64,000 nucleotides of DNA from Dawidia soli (GTDB lineage: Bacteria; Bacteroidota; Bacteroidia; Cytophagales; Cyclobacteriaceae): NCBI RefSeq assembly GCF_018598185.1, contig NZ_JAHESC010000019.1, positions 62,001 through 126,000 of the forward strand. The letters run 5' to 3'. Made by a program: the position numbers and the translations under genes. The notes under the pieces are model-generated. The model worked only from the letters and a program-made list of their open reading frames with translations, did not search any database and was not told the origin of the DNA. Below are positions 27,013 to 36,131 of the stretch, piece by piece; the stretch's first letter is position 1, and each line of letters starts with the position of its first letter.

Positions 27013-28626
27013 ATGAAGGTGATGAAGGTAGTGAGGATAGCCCTCACGGTAGCTATCCTATTGTTTATTATTTCCCCGGCCCTTCCGGTCCTGGGGCAAA
27101 GCTTCACGGGCAACGCGCTGCTGTTCAGCCGTACGAAGCCTGCCGGCAGCGCGCGTATCCAGGCACTGGGTGGTACGCAGACATCACTGGGAGGTGATTT
27201 CAGCTCGGCGGCGTCCAATCCTGCCGGACTTGGTTTCTACACCAAGTCTGAATTTACCCTGGGCCTTGGCGTAGCCGGAGAAGACATCAGCACGAACTAC
27301 TACGGAACAACGTCCAGCAATCAGAATTCAAAATTTAATATCCCTTCACTTAGCCTGGTGTTGCACTATGGCAACAACCGCGAAACGGGATTCCTGGGTG
27401 GTAGCTTTGCCATTACCTTCACGCGTATCAACGACCTCAACAACTCGTATCGTTACAGGGGCACGAATAACGAGACATCCATCATCGACTTCTTTGTGGA
27501 CGATGCTTACTTTCAGGCACCCGACGATCCGGCGTACCTGGAGGCGGGCAATGACGGATATTATACACTGTCGGGACTGGCATACAACAACTACCTCGTG
27601 GACGCGATCTACGATGACAACGGCAGATTTACAGGGCGCTATGGATCCGTGCTTGATACGGATATTCCCATCGAGGGCCAGCCGGACGAAGTACGCACGA
27701 TCGACCAGGTAGAGTCCTTCCGGCGCTCCGGGCGTCAGTATCAATGGTCTTTTGCCTACGGGGCTAATTTCTCTGATAAGTTCTACCTCGGCGCCAGCCT
27801 GGGCCTGACAACGCTGCGCTATTCCCTGGAGTTGAACTTCCGGGAATCAAATTTCCGGTATACCCGCGGCGACCAGACCGTCGATTACAATCCACTGGAT
27901 TACCACTCCACGACGGAGAACATCGACATTGAAGGAAGCGGCGCCAACTTCACCATCGGCGCGATTTACAAGCCTGTGAACTTTGTGCAATTAGGCGTTT
28001 CACTGGCAACTCCTACCTGGTATAGCTTAACCGATAACTATACGGCGTCACAAGAAGCAAATTGGAACAACTTCGACTACTATGACACTCCCGACGACGA
28101 CTCGGATGATCTGAGGAATATCGTCTCCCGGTTTGACTCTCCCACCCTGTCGGAATACACCCTCCGCACGCCGATGAAAGTCAGCGCCGGCGCTACGTTC
28201 ATCGCCAAGTTCGGCTTTATCACCGCCGATGTAGAGTTTGTAAACTATGGTAATTCCAAATACAAAGACAATACGGGTAATTCCGATTGGTATGATTCCG
28301 ACAACAAGAATATCAAGTCGACCTATACGTCCGTGGTGAATTATCGCGTGGGGGCGGAATATCGCTATAATATCTTCCGCGCTCGTCTTGGCTATAACCT
28401 GATGGCCGATCCGTATCGTGCCAGCAGCGGGGTGGATCGCAAGATTCAGTCTGTTTCCGGCGGTGTGGGCGTGCGTGTGAAAAAATTCTATACCGACCTT
28501 GCGGTTGTTTCCAGCAAAACGGAAAACGTACGGGTACCGTACTCGGTCGACGACATCCCCGAGCCGCGTGCTATACAAGATGTAAAGAATATGAACTACC
28601 TGCTAACGCTGGGCTTTACTTTTTAA
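27013..28626 (+). CDS. FadL/OmpP1-type outer-membrane transport protein
   Basis: 537 residues with a signal peptide (MKVMKVVRIALTVAILLFII...GQ). The mature N-terminus has the plug-like motif of this group: RIQALGGTQTSLGGDFSSAA then NPAGLGFY. The remainder alternates aromatic and polar residues, as in a long beta-barrel, and ends in the aromatic strand MNYLLTLGFTF. Bacteroidota members are often called hemin receptor or aromatic-hydrocarbon transporter; hydrophobic small molecules are likely substrates but none is indicated here. Its stop overlaps the convergent aroK by 11 bp. Confidence 0.87.
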   Translation: MKVMKVVRIALTVAILLFIISPALPVLGQSFTGNALLFSRTKPAGSARIQALGGTQTSLGGDFSSAASNPAGLGFYTKSEFTLGLGVAGEDISTNYYGTTSSNQNSKFNIPSLSLVLHYGNNRETGFLGGSFAITFTRINDLNNSYRYRGTNNETSIIDFFVDDAYFQAPDDPAYLEAGNDGYYTLSGLAYNNYLVDAIYDDNGRFTGRYGSVLDTDIPIEGQPDEVRTIDQVESFRRSGRQYQWSFAYGANFSDKFYLGASLGLTTLRYSLELNFRESNFRYTRGDQTVDYNPLDYHSTTENIDIEGSGANFTIGAIYKPVNFVQLGVSLATPTWYSLTDNYTASQEANWNNFDYYDTPDDDSDDLRNIVSRFDSPTLSEYTLRTPMKVSAGATFIAKFGFITADVEFVNYGNSKYKDNTGNSDWYDSDNKNIKSTYTSVVNYRVGAEYRYNIFRARLGYNLMADPYRASSGVDRKIQSVSGGVGVRVKKFYTDLAVVSSKTENVRVPYSVDDIPEPRAIQDVKNMNYLLTLGFTF

Positions 28627-29134
28627 GCCTGGCGTCGAGGGCTTGTTGCAGCTCGGGCAATACGGGTTCTTTCAGGCAGATCTGTGCTTGTGTATAACAG
28701 GCGTACCGCCGATCGTACAATGCCGTCAACTTTGCTTTCTTTTCTGCCAGGTCTTCGGCCTGGAGCAGCGGCCGTCCTTTATCCGTAGCGGTTCGGTTGA
28801 GCAGCTCCTCCACCGGCACGTCCAGGAACACACTGAGGCCCGCCGCGTTGATCACGGTCATGCCGTCGTGAAAGCAGGGCGCTCCGCCACCGGTGGCCAT
28901 GACAAAGGCCATGTCGGCTGCGGCCCAGTGCTTTAATACTTCCGATTCTATCAGCCGAAAATGTGCCTCGCCGTCCTCGGCAAAGATGGCCTGCACCGTC
29001 TTGCCGGCGTGACGTTCGATCTCTTTGTCCTGGTCTACGAACGGCAGCAGCAACGCCTCCGCCAGGGGCCGCCCGAGGGTGCTTTTGCCGGAACCGGGCA
29101 TGCCGACCAGGAATATCTTGAGGTGCCCGCTCAC
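28616..29134 (-). CDS. aroK: Shikimate kinase
   Basis: Phosphorylates shikimate in the chorismate pathway. 172 residues from a GTG start whose GTGA overlaps the stop of the upstream membrane-protein gene; this gives MSGHLKIFLVGMPGSGKST, where the P-loop falls at the family's usual position. A longer frame that runs back into the upstream gene is not needed. Other motifs are FVDQDKEIERHAG (shikimate-binding Asp), FRLIESEVL, VMATGGGAPCF (Walker B-like GGG) and the lid DKGRPLL. Confidence 0.94.
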   Translation of the reverse strand: MSGHLKIFLVGMPGSGKSTLGRPLAEALLLPFVDQDKEIERHAGKTVQAIFAEDGEAHFRLIESEVLKHWAAADMAFVMATGGGAPCFHDGMTVINAAGLSVFLDVPVEELLNRTATDKGRPLLQAEDLAEKKAKLTALYDRRYACYTQAQICLKEPVLPELQQALDARLKK

Positions 29135-30246
29135 TCGCCCAGTTTGTTCAGGACCGTTGCCGCATCGGGCGTATCGTTGTGATGCCACATGCCTTTTACC
29201 GTGCCGTCCTTCCACAGCGTAATGCCCGGGTTGGAGCGAATGATAGTCTTTAAAACCGTGGCATCGACGAAGTAATAGGCCACCGGCAGCTGATACTCAT
29301 GGCGAAAGGCTTCAAACTCGCCGGCGCTCGAGGCCGTCAGCGCCATTACCTCTACTTTGCTGCCCTCCAATGCTTTTACAAGCGCACGCACCTTATCGAT
29401 GTTTTTAACCGATGCTTTCGAGACATCGTAAAAGATCAGCAACAGCTTGTTGCCTTCAAATGTGCTTTGTGTCATATCTTCGCCCTGGTCGGTAAAGACA
29501 GAGTAGTCGGTGATCTTGGCTTTGGTCTTATCTTCGTTTGTCTGGCGTACACTGATGTATTGATATACCGTCGTGTCGCCCAGGTATTTTTCCGATGCGA
29601 TCTCTTCGCCGCTGTCTTTCTTTTTAAATACATACTCAAAGCGCGGTTGCTCTTCGGGCTGCATCTGCTGCGGTATATTGTTGCCGACCTTATAGGCACG
29701 GAAGTCGATAAAGGGCAAGTGCAGCAATGCATAAATGCCCAGCGCAAAGCAGATAACGGTGGAGGCGGCAACGATGATGTTACCGGTACGATCGGGCAAC
29801 GCCGGCTTATAACGCTTGCGGTACCAGAACAGGTGCAGGATAAATACCACCAGGATCACGTCTTTCGTAAACGACTCCCAGGGCGTGAGCTTGATGGCGT
29901 CGCCAAAGCAGCCGCAGTCCGTCACCTTGTTGAAGTACGCGGAGTAGAACGTGAGAAAGGTAAAAAAGATGATCAATCCCAGCAGCACCTTCGTGGTCAG
30001 GTTCATGCGGTAGAAAAGCAGTACGGCAATGCCGAGCACCACTTCCAGCACGATCAGGATCAGGCCGATTTCCAGCGCCCAATCTTTGAACACCAGAAAG
30101 AAGGAGCCAAAGTCGTTGGCAAAGACTTCGAAGTATTCTTCCATTTTGATCTCGGTGCCGATCGGATCGTTGAGCTTGATCAGCCCGGAGAAAATGAATA
30201 AGGCGCCTACAAAGAAGCGTGAGAATTGGTCGATTATCTTGATCAT
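29131..30246 (-). CDS. BT_3928-type membrane protein (DoxX-like with C-terminal soluble domain)
   Basis: 371 residues from ATG MIKIIDQFSRFFVG; thirty upstream in-frame codons have no character of a leader. The N-terminal ~175 residues form four DoxX/MauE-like helices, with the motif FSGLIKLNDPIGTEIKMEEY and a CGCFG motif after the third helix, as in MauE-type partners of thiol chemistry. The C-terminal ~150 residues look thioredoxin-like in layout (KLLLIFYDVSKASVKNIDKV ... GITLWKDGTVKGMW) but lack a CxxC. A disulfide or thiol role in the envelope is inference. Overlaps aroK by 4 bp (GTGA); DUF1599 gene upstream on the same strand. Confidence 0.85.
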   Translation of the reverse strand: MIKIIDQFSRFFVGALFIFSGLIKLNDPIGTEIKMEEYFEVFANDFGSFFLVFKDWALEIGLILIVLEVVLGIAVLLFYRMNLTTKVLLGLIIFFTFLTFYSAYFNKVTDCGCFGDAIKLTPWESFTKDVILVVFILHLFWYRKRYKPALPDRTGNIIVAASTVICFALGIYALLHLPFIDFRAYKVGNNIPQQMQPEEQPRFEYVFKKKDSGEEIASEKYLGDTTVYQYISVRQTNEDKTKAKITDYSVFTDQGEDMTQSTFEGNKLLLIFYDVSKASVKNIDKVRALVKALEGSKVEVMALTASSAGEFEAFRHEYQLPVAYYFVDATVLKTIIRSNPGITLWKDGTVKGMWHHNDTPDAATVLNKLGE

Positions 30247-30380
30247 CGTTCTTGATATTATCGGTTCACATCCTGGTGCGCACGGGGCGGCTACCGCCTC
30301 AAACTTCCCACTTCCGCCTCTCAAATGCCATTGCACAACCTATTTTAACTATTAAATAACAACTTTCCGCGTAGGCGGTC

Positions 30381-30926
30381 TTACCGGGCTTCGCCACTCA
30401 TGATCATGGCAAACACCGCATAGTTGATCATATCCTGGTAGTTGGCTTTTACGCCTTCGCTTACCAGTGTCTTGCCTTGATTGTCTTCGATCTGCTTTAC
30501 GCGCAGCAGCTTCATGAGAATGATATCGGTAATGGACGAGACGCGCATCGCACGCCAGGCTTCGCCATAGTCGTGGTTCTTTTGTTGTAACAGCGTGAAG
30601 GTCTCGTTGGCGGCGTTGTCGTATAGCGGCGCCAGCTCTTCAAACGACAGGTCGAGGCTGGCCTGCTCGTCGAGCTGCAGCTGGATCAGGGCGATGATGC
30701 TGTAGTTGATGATGCCGATAAACTCGTCGCGGATCGGGTCGTCCACCAGCTGAGTACCCTTGTCCTGAATGCTGCGAATGCGCTGGGCCTTGATAAAGAT
30801 CTGGTCGGTGATGGAAGGCAGTCGCAGAATGCGCCAGGCGGTGCCGTAATCGCGTGTTTTTTTTTCGAACAGCGAGCGGCACTGGGCGATCACCGCCTTG
30901 TACTCCTGAGATGTTTTTTCAACCAA
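30381..30926 (-). CDS. DUF1599 protein with two tandem copies of the domain
   Basis: 181 residues made of two copies of one domain. Copy 1 (about 8-84) and copy 2 (about 102-180) share KxxDYGxAWRxxRxxSITDxIxxKxxRxxxI and an end INYxxxAxI. DUF1599 (PF07659) is listed as nucleotide-modification-associated domain 1; the all-helical pattern and conserved Asp/Arg residues suit nucleotide binding, but no activity is established that I know of. The gene is followed by the BT_3928-type gene, a pairing I recall as common in Bacteroidota. Divergent from folP with 58 bp between. Confidence 0.88.
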   Translation of the reverse strand: MVEKTSQEYKAVIAQCRSLFEKKTRDYGTAWRILRLPSITDQIFIKAQRIRSIQDKGTQLVDDPIRDEFIGIINYSIIALIQLQLDEQASLDLSFEELAPLYDNAANETFTLLQQKNHDYGEAWRAMRVSSITDIILMKLLRVKQIEDNQGKTLVSEGVKANYQDMINYAVFAMIMSGEAR

Positions 30927-30984
30927 GGGAATAAACTTTAGCCCGCAAACTTCTTAATTTGAATGAGAATTCCAGCGCCTGGCC

Positions 30985-31872
30985 ATGAAATCCGTGTTCG
31001 AAAATGAGTTTTTTTCTTCCAACCGTACCCTGCATTGCGGTGGCCGGCTGGTCGACTTGCAGACGCCCCGCGTCATGGGCATCCTGAACGTCACGCCCGA
31101 CAGTTTCTTTGCCGGCAGCCGCTACTCGTCCCTGGACCAGCTCCAGGCCGAGGCGGGCCGCATGCTGGAAGCCGGCGCGACCTTTCTCGACATCGGCGGC
31201 TACTCTACCCGGCCGGGGGCGGCCGACATTACGGTAGCCGAAGAGGTACAACGCGTCGTGCCCGCGATACGGGCCATTCTCACGGCCTTTCCCGGCGCCC
31301 TGATCTCCATCGACACCTTCCGCAGCGAGGTGGCGGCCGAAGCCGTCGCCGCGGGTGCCCATCTCGTAAACGATGTATCGGGCGGCACGCTTGACGCCGC
31401 GATGTTTGACACCGTGGCCCGGCTGCAGGTGCCGTACGTGCTCATGCACATGCGCGGCACCCCGCAGACGATGACAACGCAAACCCACTATGCCGACCTG
31501 TTGAAAGAAGTCCTCGACTTTCTGCACCAGGCGTTGTCTGCCTTGCGCCAACGCGGGGTGAAAGATGTGATCATCGATCCGGGCTTTGGCTTTGCCAAGA
31601 CACCCACGCAAAACTTTGAGCTGCTGCAGCACTTCGGGCACTTCCGTGTATTGGGTTGTCCCGTGCTGGCGGGCCTGTCGCGCAAGTCGATGATCTGGCG
31701 CACGCTGGAGCAACGCCCCGAAGATGCGCTGAACGGCACGACGGTGTTAAATACCATCGCCCTGATGAAAGGCGCCGGCATCCTGCGGGTACACGATGTG
31801 CACGAGGCCGTCGAGGCTGTCAAGCTGGTCATGCTCACGGACCGTTCTTCTGCACAGAAGTCCGTTGTTTAA
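30985..31872 (+). CDS. folP: Dihydropteroate synthase
   Basis: Joins p-aminobenzoate to dihydropterin pyrophosphate in folate synthesis; target of sulfonamides. 295 residues. The two family signatures are present: PRVMGILNVTPDSFFAGSRY and GATFLDIGGYSTRPGA. Other landmarks are ALISIDTFRSEVA, HLVNDVSGG, the pterin-binding IDPGFGFAKT with catalytic-site Lys, and the C-terminal R-V-HDV (LRVHDVHEAV). TIM-barrel length is normal. Followed by cdaA after 38 bp. Confidence 0.96.
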   Translation: MKSVFENEFFSSNRTLHCGGRLVDLQTPRVMGILNVTPDSFFAGSRYSSLDQLQAEAGRMLEAGATFLDIGGYSTRPGAADITVAEEVQRVVPAIRAILTAFPGALISIDTFRSEVAAEAVAAGAHLVNDVSGGTLDAAMFDTVARLQVPYVLMHMRGTPQTMTTQTHYADLLKEVLDFLHQALSALRQRGVKDVIIDPGFGFAKTPTQNFELLQHFGHFRVLGCPVLAGLSRKSMIWRTLEQRPEDALNGTTVLNTIALMKGAGILRVHDVHEAVEAVKLVMLTDRSSAQKSVV

Positions 31873-31873
31873 A

Positions 31874-31904
31874 TTGGGCTTCTATGCCTGATCGGTTACA
31901 TTTG
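31874..31904 (+). promoter_or_regulatory. Possible Bacteroidota-type promoter of cdaA
   Basis: TTG at 31874, a 20-bp spacer, then TACATTTG (31897-31904), matching TANNTTTG. The preferred cdaA ATG begins only 7 bp after it, so the mRNA would be nearly leaderless. If the ATG at 31884 is used instead, this element is within the coding region. Confidence 0.4.
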
Positions 31905-31910
31905 TACGAC

Positions 31911-32777
31911 ATGATCTTCCTGTTCAAAATCGGATTCCTGGAAGTTAGCTGGGTCGATATCATCGACATTGCCCTGGTCAGTATCTTACTATACCAGGTA
32001 TACAAGCTTATTCGCGGCAGTATTGCCGTCAATATCTTTTTGGGCATCCTGGCCTTGTACCTGGTATACCTCATCGTGCGTGCCGCCCAGATGGAGCTGC
32101 TCACGATGATCCTGGGGCAGTTCATGGGCGTGGGCGTGCTGGCCATGATCATCCTCTTTCAACCCGAGATCCGGAAGTTCCTGCTCGTCATCGGCCGGGG
32201 CACCGAGTTCCGCGAGAATATCTTCAAGACCATTTCCAACTGGCGCCACCAATACCACGACGATTTCGACGTAGGCCAGGTGGTGGAAGCCGTGAAGACA
32301 CTCAAGGCTTCCAAGACCGGTGCGCTGGTCGTCTTCTCGCGCGATACCGAGCTCAAGTTCTATGCCCAGACCGGCGACGCCATCGACGCCGAGGTAAACA
32401 AGCGCCTGCTGCTCTCGATCTTCAACAAAAACTCGCCGCTGCACGACGGGGCGGTGATTATATACAAAGGCCGCATTCGGGCGGCGCGCTGCGTGTTGCC
32501 TGTCAGTGAGAACGACCACCTTCCCCCCAACTTCGGACTACGCCATCGGGCTGCCGTGGGCATGTCAGAAAGCACGGACACGCTCGTGCTGGCCGTATCA
32601 GAAGAAACAGGGCGCCTGGTGCTGGCCCGGAACGGCAAGTATCTCCGCAGCCTGAAGCTAAAACAGATCGAACAAAAGATCCTGGACTACCTGCACAACA
32701 ACGAACCCGGTAATTGGGAGGAATTACAGGAGCATGAGGCCGAGTCACCCGCCGAAACGCCGCCGGTAAAAGCGTAA
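31911..32777 (+). CDS. cdaA: Diadenylate cyclase CdaA
   Basis: Makes c-di-AMP from two ATP. 288 residues from ATG MIFLFKIGFLEVSWVDIIDI, the start typical of this family; an ATG nine codons upstream is possible. Three N-terminal helices (about 10-80) anchor the protein. The DAC domain follows with the hallmark motifs LHDGAVII (DGA, about 180) and GLRHRAAVGMSESTD (RHR). A charged C-terminal tail of about 25 residues (Glu/Pro-rich) ends it. Position after folP is common in Bacteroidota. c-di-AMP usually controls osmolyte and potassium transport and wall stress. Confidence 0.94.
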   Translation: MIFLFKIGFLEVSWVDIIDIALVSILLYQVYKLIRGSIAVNIFLGILALYLVYLIVRAAQMELLTMILGQFMGVGVLAMIILFQPEIRKFLLVIGRGTEFRENIFKTISNWRHQYHDDFDVGQVVEAVKTLKASKTGALVVFSRDTELKFYAQTGDAIDAEVNKRLLLSIFNKNSPLHDGAVIIYKGRIRAARCVLPVSENDHLPPNFGLRHRAAVGMSESTDTLVLAVSEETGRLVLARNGKYLRSLKLKQIEQKILDYLHNNEPGNWEELQEHEAESPAETPPVKA

Positions 32778-32784
32778 AACTTAC

Positions 32785-32792
32785 TATTTTTG
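32785..32792 (+). promoter_or_regulatory. -7 element (TANNTTTG) before the WD40-caspase gene
   Basis: TATTTTTG matches the Bacteroidota -7 consensus exactly and lies 24 bp before the ATG. I do not see a TTTG at the expected -33 position, so strength is uncertain. It suggests the gene can be transcribed apart from cdaA. Confidence 0.45.
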
Positions 32793-32816
32793 TCCGGCAC
32801 CTAATCTACCGCCGGC

Positions 32817-35800
32817 ATGAGACTGACCTTCCTCTTTGTGCTGCTCACCTGCAGCGCTTTCGCGCAATCCATCGAAACCATTATTCAAAAGGGCCACGAG
32901 CTGGCGGTAATGACCGTCGCCGTCAGCCCCGACAGCAACTATATCGCCACGGGCAGCAAAGACAAAACCGCCAAGCTGTGGGAGATCAGCACGGGCCGTG
33001 AGGTACGCAGCTTCCTGGGCCACGAGGCCACCGTTACCAGCCTGGCGTTTACGCCGGATGGCCAACACCTCCTCAGCGGCAGCTACGATAAGACGATCCG
33101 CCTGTGGGAGGTCAAGACCGGCCGTGAAATAGCGGCGATCACGACCCTTGACTTTGTCGGCGACGTTGCCATCGACCCGCAGATGCGCTTCTTTGTGCAC
33201 ACGGGCACAAACAATACCGGCTACGACTCGGCCGTGGTATACGACTTTAAGACCCGCCGCGTGCTGGCGCGCCTGCCCGTCGATCCTGACAAGGGTTTGG
33301 GTACGGGCACGGATATCGCCATCAGCCCAGACGGCCGCTGGATCGCCTTCGGCCAGGACGACCGCCGCACCAGCCTGTACGATGCGCAGCAGTGGAAGCT
33401 TGTCAAAGACTTTACCGCATTGGAAAACGAGGGCACGTGCGGCGGTTGTGGCACCCGTGTAGAGTTCAGCCCCGACAGCAAATTCCTCTATGCCCTGCCG
33501 CACAAAGGCGTTGCAAGGAAATATAACCTCGCCACGCTGGCCCTGGTGCATACTTACGACAAGAATGAAGAGGATATCGCCGGCTCGGCGCTTAGTCCTG
33601 ACGGTAAAAGGCTGGCGCTGGCGACGGAAGAGGATGTTACCGTATGGGACGAGGCCTCGGGCAAAGTGATCGCCCGGCTGGTAGCCGGAGAGAAAGGCCA
33701 GTTTCACCGGGTGGCATTCAACAACCGAGGCGACGAACTACTGGTCACTTCCGACAACAACACGGCGTTTGCCTGGAACCCGGCATCACAAAAGAAGACC
33801 CACGTCTTTACCGGCTTTCTCAACCAACGCGATAAGGGCGGCCTGGATTACGATCCTAACTTTTACTGGCAGTCGTCCATTGCCAAATATGTACGCCTCA
33901 AGAACAATCTGCGCATCACCCCCGACGGCAAGACGCTGATCAAGGGTAAATTCGGCACGAAGGTGAAACGCTGGGACATTGCCAGCGGCAAGACCGTGAT
34001 GGAGTATGTCAGCCACAAGAAAGGTGTACTTTGCTACGACCTGTCGAAGGACGGCAGCAAGCTGCTGACGGGCGGTGGCGACGGTAAGATCGTGCTGTGG
34101 GACCTCGCCACGGGCGACTCGCTCAAGGTCATTCAATCGTACCGCGAGCCGATCTTCGATATACACTTCAACGTTGCCGAGACGGGCGTGATCTCCTGCA
34201 GCTGGGACGCTACCATGAAGGTTCACGATCTGACCACCGGCACGCTGCAGACCTACTTCGACTTTCAGAGCTACTCGGTATATAATTTACTCTACCCCGA
34301 TGACCTCTACGTCATCACGGCGCGCCTGGACAACGCCATCCAGATGTGGGAGATCGACACGAAGAAGGAAGTCCGCAACTTTGTAGGCCACACCGACATC
34401 GTCGGCTCGATCCAGATCAGCGCCGACCGCAAGACGCTGCTCAGCGCCAGCTGGGACGGCACGGTGCGCCTGTGGGACGTTGGCACCGGCCTGATGACCC
34501 GCAAGCTGAAAGACCACCGCGGCGCGGTACACACGGCGATCTTTAGCGCCGGCGAAAAAGAGATCTATACGGCCGGCGCCGACCGCACGATCCGCGTGTG
34601 GGATCCTGCCACCGGTAAGATCATCCGCACATTCCAGGGCCACAACGCCGAAGTGACCTCGTTGCTGTTCAGCCCCGACGGCAAGATGCTGATCAGCCAC
34701 AGCCTGGACGGTGTGACCAAGTTCTGGGACCTCGCCACCGGCAAGGAGTTCTTTGAACACATCCACCTGGGCGAACGCGACTGGATGGTAAAAAGTCCCG
34801 AAGGATATTTCAACGGTACCGACGACGCCCGCCAGTATATACACTTCGTGAGCGGCCTGAAGACGTACTCGGTAGACCAGTTCTTCCACGAGTTTTATCG
34901 CCCCGATCTGCTTCCCAAAATATTTCAAAACCGTGGTGGCCGTGACGACCGCAAGGGCGGCATCCAGGGCAAGTTGAACAGCGCCCCCCCGCCTACTGTA
35001 AAAGTGGCCGTCCTGCCCCACGCCACCGAGGGCAAGGCAGAGCTATATATCCGCATTACCGACAATGGCGCCGGTGTGGAGAACCTGCGCGTTATGCACA
35101 ATGGCAAAAGCATTTCGCTGGACCGTGGCGCGATGAAGCTGCCCTCGGGCAAGGGACAAACGACGACCCACAAAGAAATAGTCGACTTGGTCAGCGGCCC
35201 CAACAGCTTTACCGCCGTGGCCAGCAACCGCGACAATGTGGAGTCCGATCCACAAACGGCCGAGATCGTATCCAACCACGTTTCAAAAAACGCCACGTGC
35301 TACGTGTTGTCGGTCGGCATTAACCAATACAAAAACAGCAAGCTGAGCCTGAACTACGCCCGGCCTGATGCGGAGTCGTTCAGCAAGGTCGTCAACGACA
35401 AGAGCACGAAGCTCTTCAAAGACATTGAGCTGGTCACGCTGTACGACGGCGAGGCCACGCGTGAGCACATCCTGAAAAAGCTGGACGAGCTCAGCGGCAA
35501 GATCCGTCAGGAGGACGTCTTCATTTTGTACTATGCGGGGCACGGCAGCATGGTGGACAACAAGTTCTATTTTGTGCCCACAGAGGGCGCGCGCCTGTAC
35601 GACCAGGCTGCACTGCAGAAAGAGGCCATCGAAGCCAGCATGTTGCAAGAGAAGCTGAAGCATATCAAGGCGCTGAAGCAGCTCATCATCATGGACGCCT
35701 GCCAGTCGGGGGGCTCGGTAGAGCTGCTGGCTACGCGCGGTGCGGGCGAAGAGAAGGCCATTGCCCAACTGTCGCGCAGCGCGGGCATACACGTTATGGC

Positions 35801-36047
35801 CTCCGCGGGCAGCGAGCAATTCGCCACGGAATTTACCGAGCTGGGCCACGGCCTCTTTACTTACGTGCTGATCAAGGCCCTGCAGGGCGAAGCCGACGGC
35901 GCACCGCACGACGGCAAGGTTACAATTTATGAGCTGAAGTCATACATTGACGACCAGGTGCCCGAGATGACGCGTCAGCTGAAAGGCAAGCCACAGTACC
36001 CGTATACCTTCAGCCGTGGACAAGATTTCCCAGTGGTGATCGAGTGA
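32817..36047 (+). CDS. Secreted WD40-repeat/caspase-like (peptidase C14) protein
   Basis: 1076 residues. A signal peptide (MRLTFLFVLLTCSAFAQS) directs it out of the cytoplasm. About ten or more WD40 repeats fill residues 25-660 in two propeller-sized groups, e.g. GHELAVMTVAVSPDSNYIAT and GHNAEVTSLLFSPDGKMLIS. A linker with an Ig-like stretch (about 710-815) follows. The caspase-hemoglobinase domain begins near VLSVGINQYKNSKLSLNYA; its catalytic His is in YYAGHGS (His909) and its Cys in IMDACQSGG (Cys962), so the dyad is intact. A final GLFTYVLIKALQGEAD helix is typical of C14 proteins. Substrate and trigger are unknown; a periplasmic sensor-protease is inferred. Downstream of cdaA. Confidence 0.93.
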   Translation: MRLTFLFVLLTCSAFAQSIETIIQKGHELAVMTVAVSPDSNYIATGSKDKTAKLWEISTGREVRSFLGHEATVTSLAFTPDGQHLLSGSYDKTIRLWEVKTGREIAAITTLDFVGDVAIDPQMRFFVHTGTNNTGYDSAVVYDFKTRRVLARLPVDPDKGLGTGTDIAISPDGRWIAFGQDDRRTSLYDAQQWKLVKDFTALENEGTCGGCGTRVEFSPDSKFLYALPHKGVARKYNLATLALVHTYDKNEEDIAGSALSPDGKRLALATEEDVTVWDEASGKVIARLVAGEKGQFHRVAFNNRGDELLVTSDNNTAFAWNPASQKKTHVFTGFLNQRDKGGLDYDPNFYWQSSIAKYVRLKNNLRITPDGKTLIKGKFGTKVKRWDIASGKTVMEYVSHKKGVLCYDLSKDGSKLLTGGGDGKIVLWDLATGDSLKVIQSYREPIFDIHFNVAETGVISCSWDATMKVHDLTTGTLQTYFDFQSYSVYNLLYPDDLYVITARLDNAIQMWEIDTKKEVRNFVGHTDIVGSIQISADRKTLLSASWDGTVRLWDVGTGLMTRKLKDHRGAVHTAIFSAGEKEIYTAGADRTIRVWDPATGKIIRTFQGHNAEVTSLLFSPDGKMLISHSLDGVTKFWDLATGKEFFEHIHLGERDWMVKSPEGYFNGTDDARQYIHFVSGLKTYSVDQFFHEFYRPDLLPKIFQNRGGRDDRKGGIQGKLNSAPPPTVKVAVLPHATEGKAELYIRITDNGAGVENLRVMHNGKSISLDRGAMKLPSGKGQTTTHKEIVDLVSGPNSFTAVASNRDNVESDPQTAEIVSNHVSKNATCYVLSVGINQYKNSKLSLNYARPDAESFSKVVNDKSTKLFKDIELVTLYDGEATREHILKKLDELSGKIRQEDVFILYYAGHGSMVDNKFYFVPTEGARLYDQAALQKEAIEASMLQEKLKHIKALKQLIIMDACQSGGSVELLATRGAGEEKAIAQLSRSAGIHVMASAGSEQFATEFTELGHGLFTYVLIKALQGEADGAPHDGKVTIYELKSYIDDQVPEMTRQLKGKPQYPYTFSRGQDFPVVIE

Positions 36048-36131
36048 CAAGAAAATCCCGGTAACTGGAACAAAATTGACAGACAAATCGTACATTAGAT
36101 TTACACATAACCCCTGATATGCTATAAGAAA

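Noticed and set aside
29131-30336. Longer 401-codon start for the BT_3928-type protein
   Set aside because: The first 30 codons show no leader features; the ATG at 30246 gives the normal family start.
31656-31910. Extended N-terminus for cdaA inside folP
   Set aside because: It is out of frame with folP and unlike any CdaA; the family start is at 31911.
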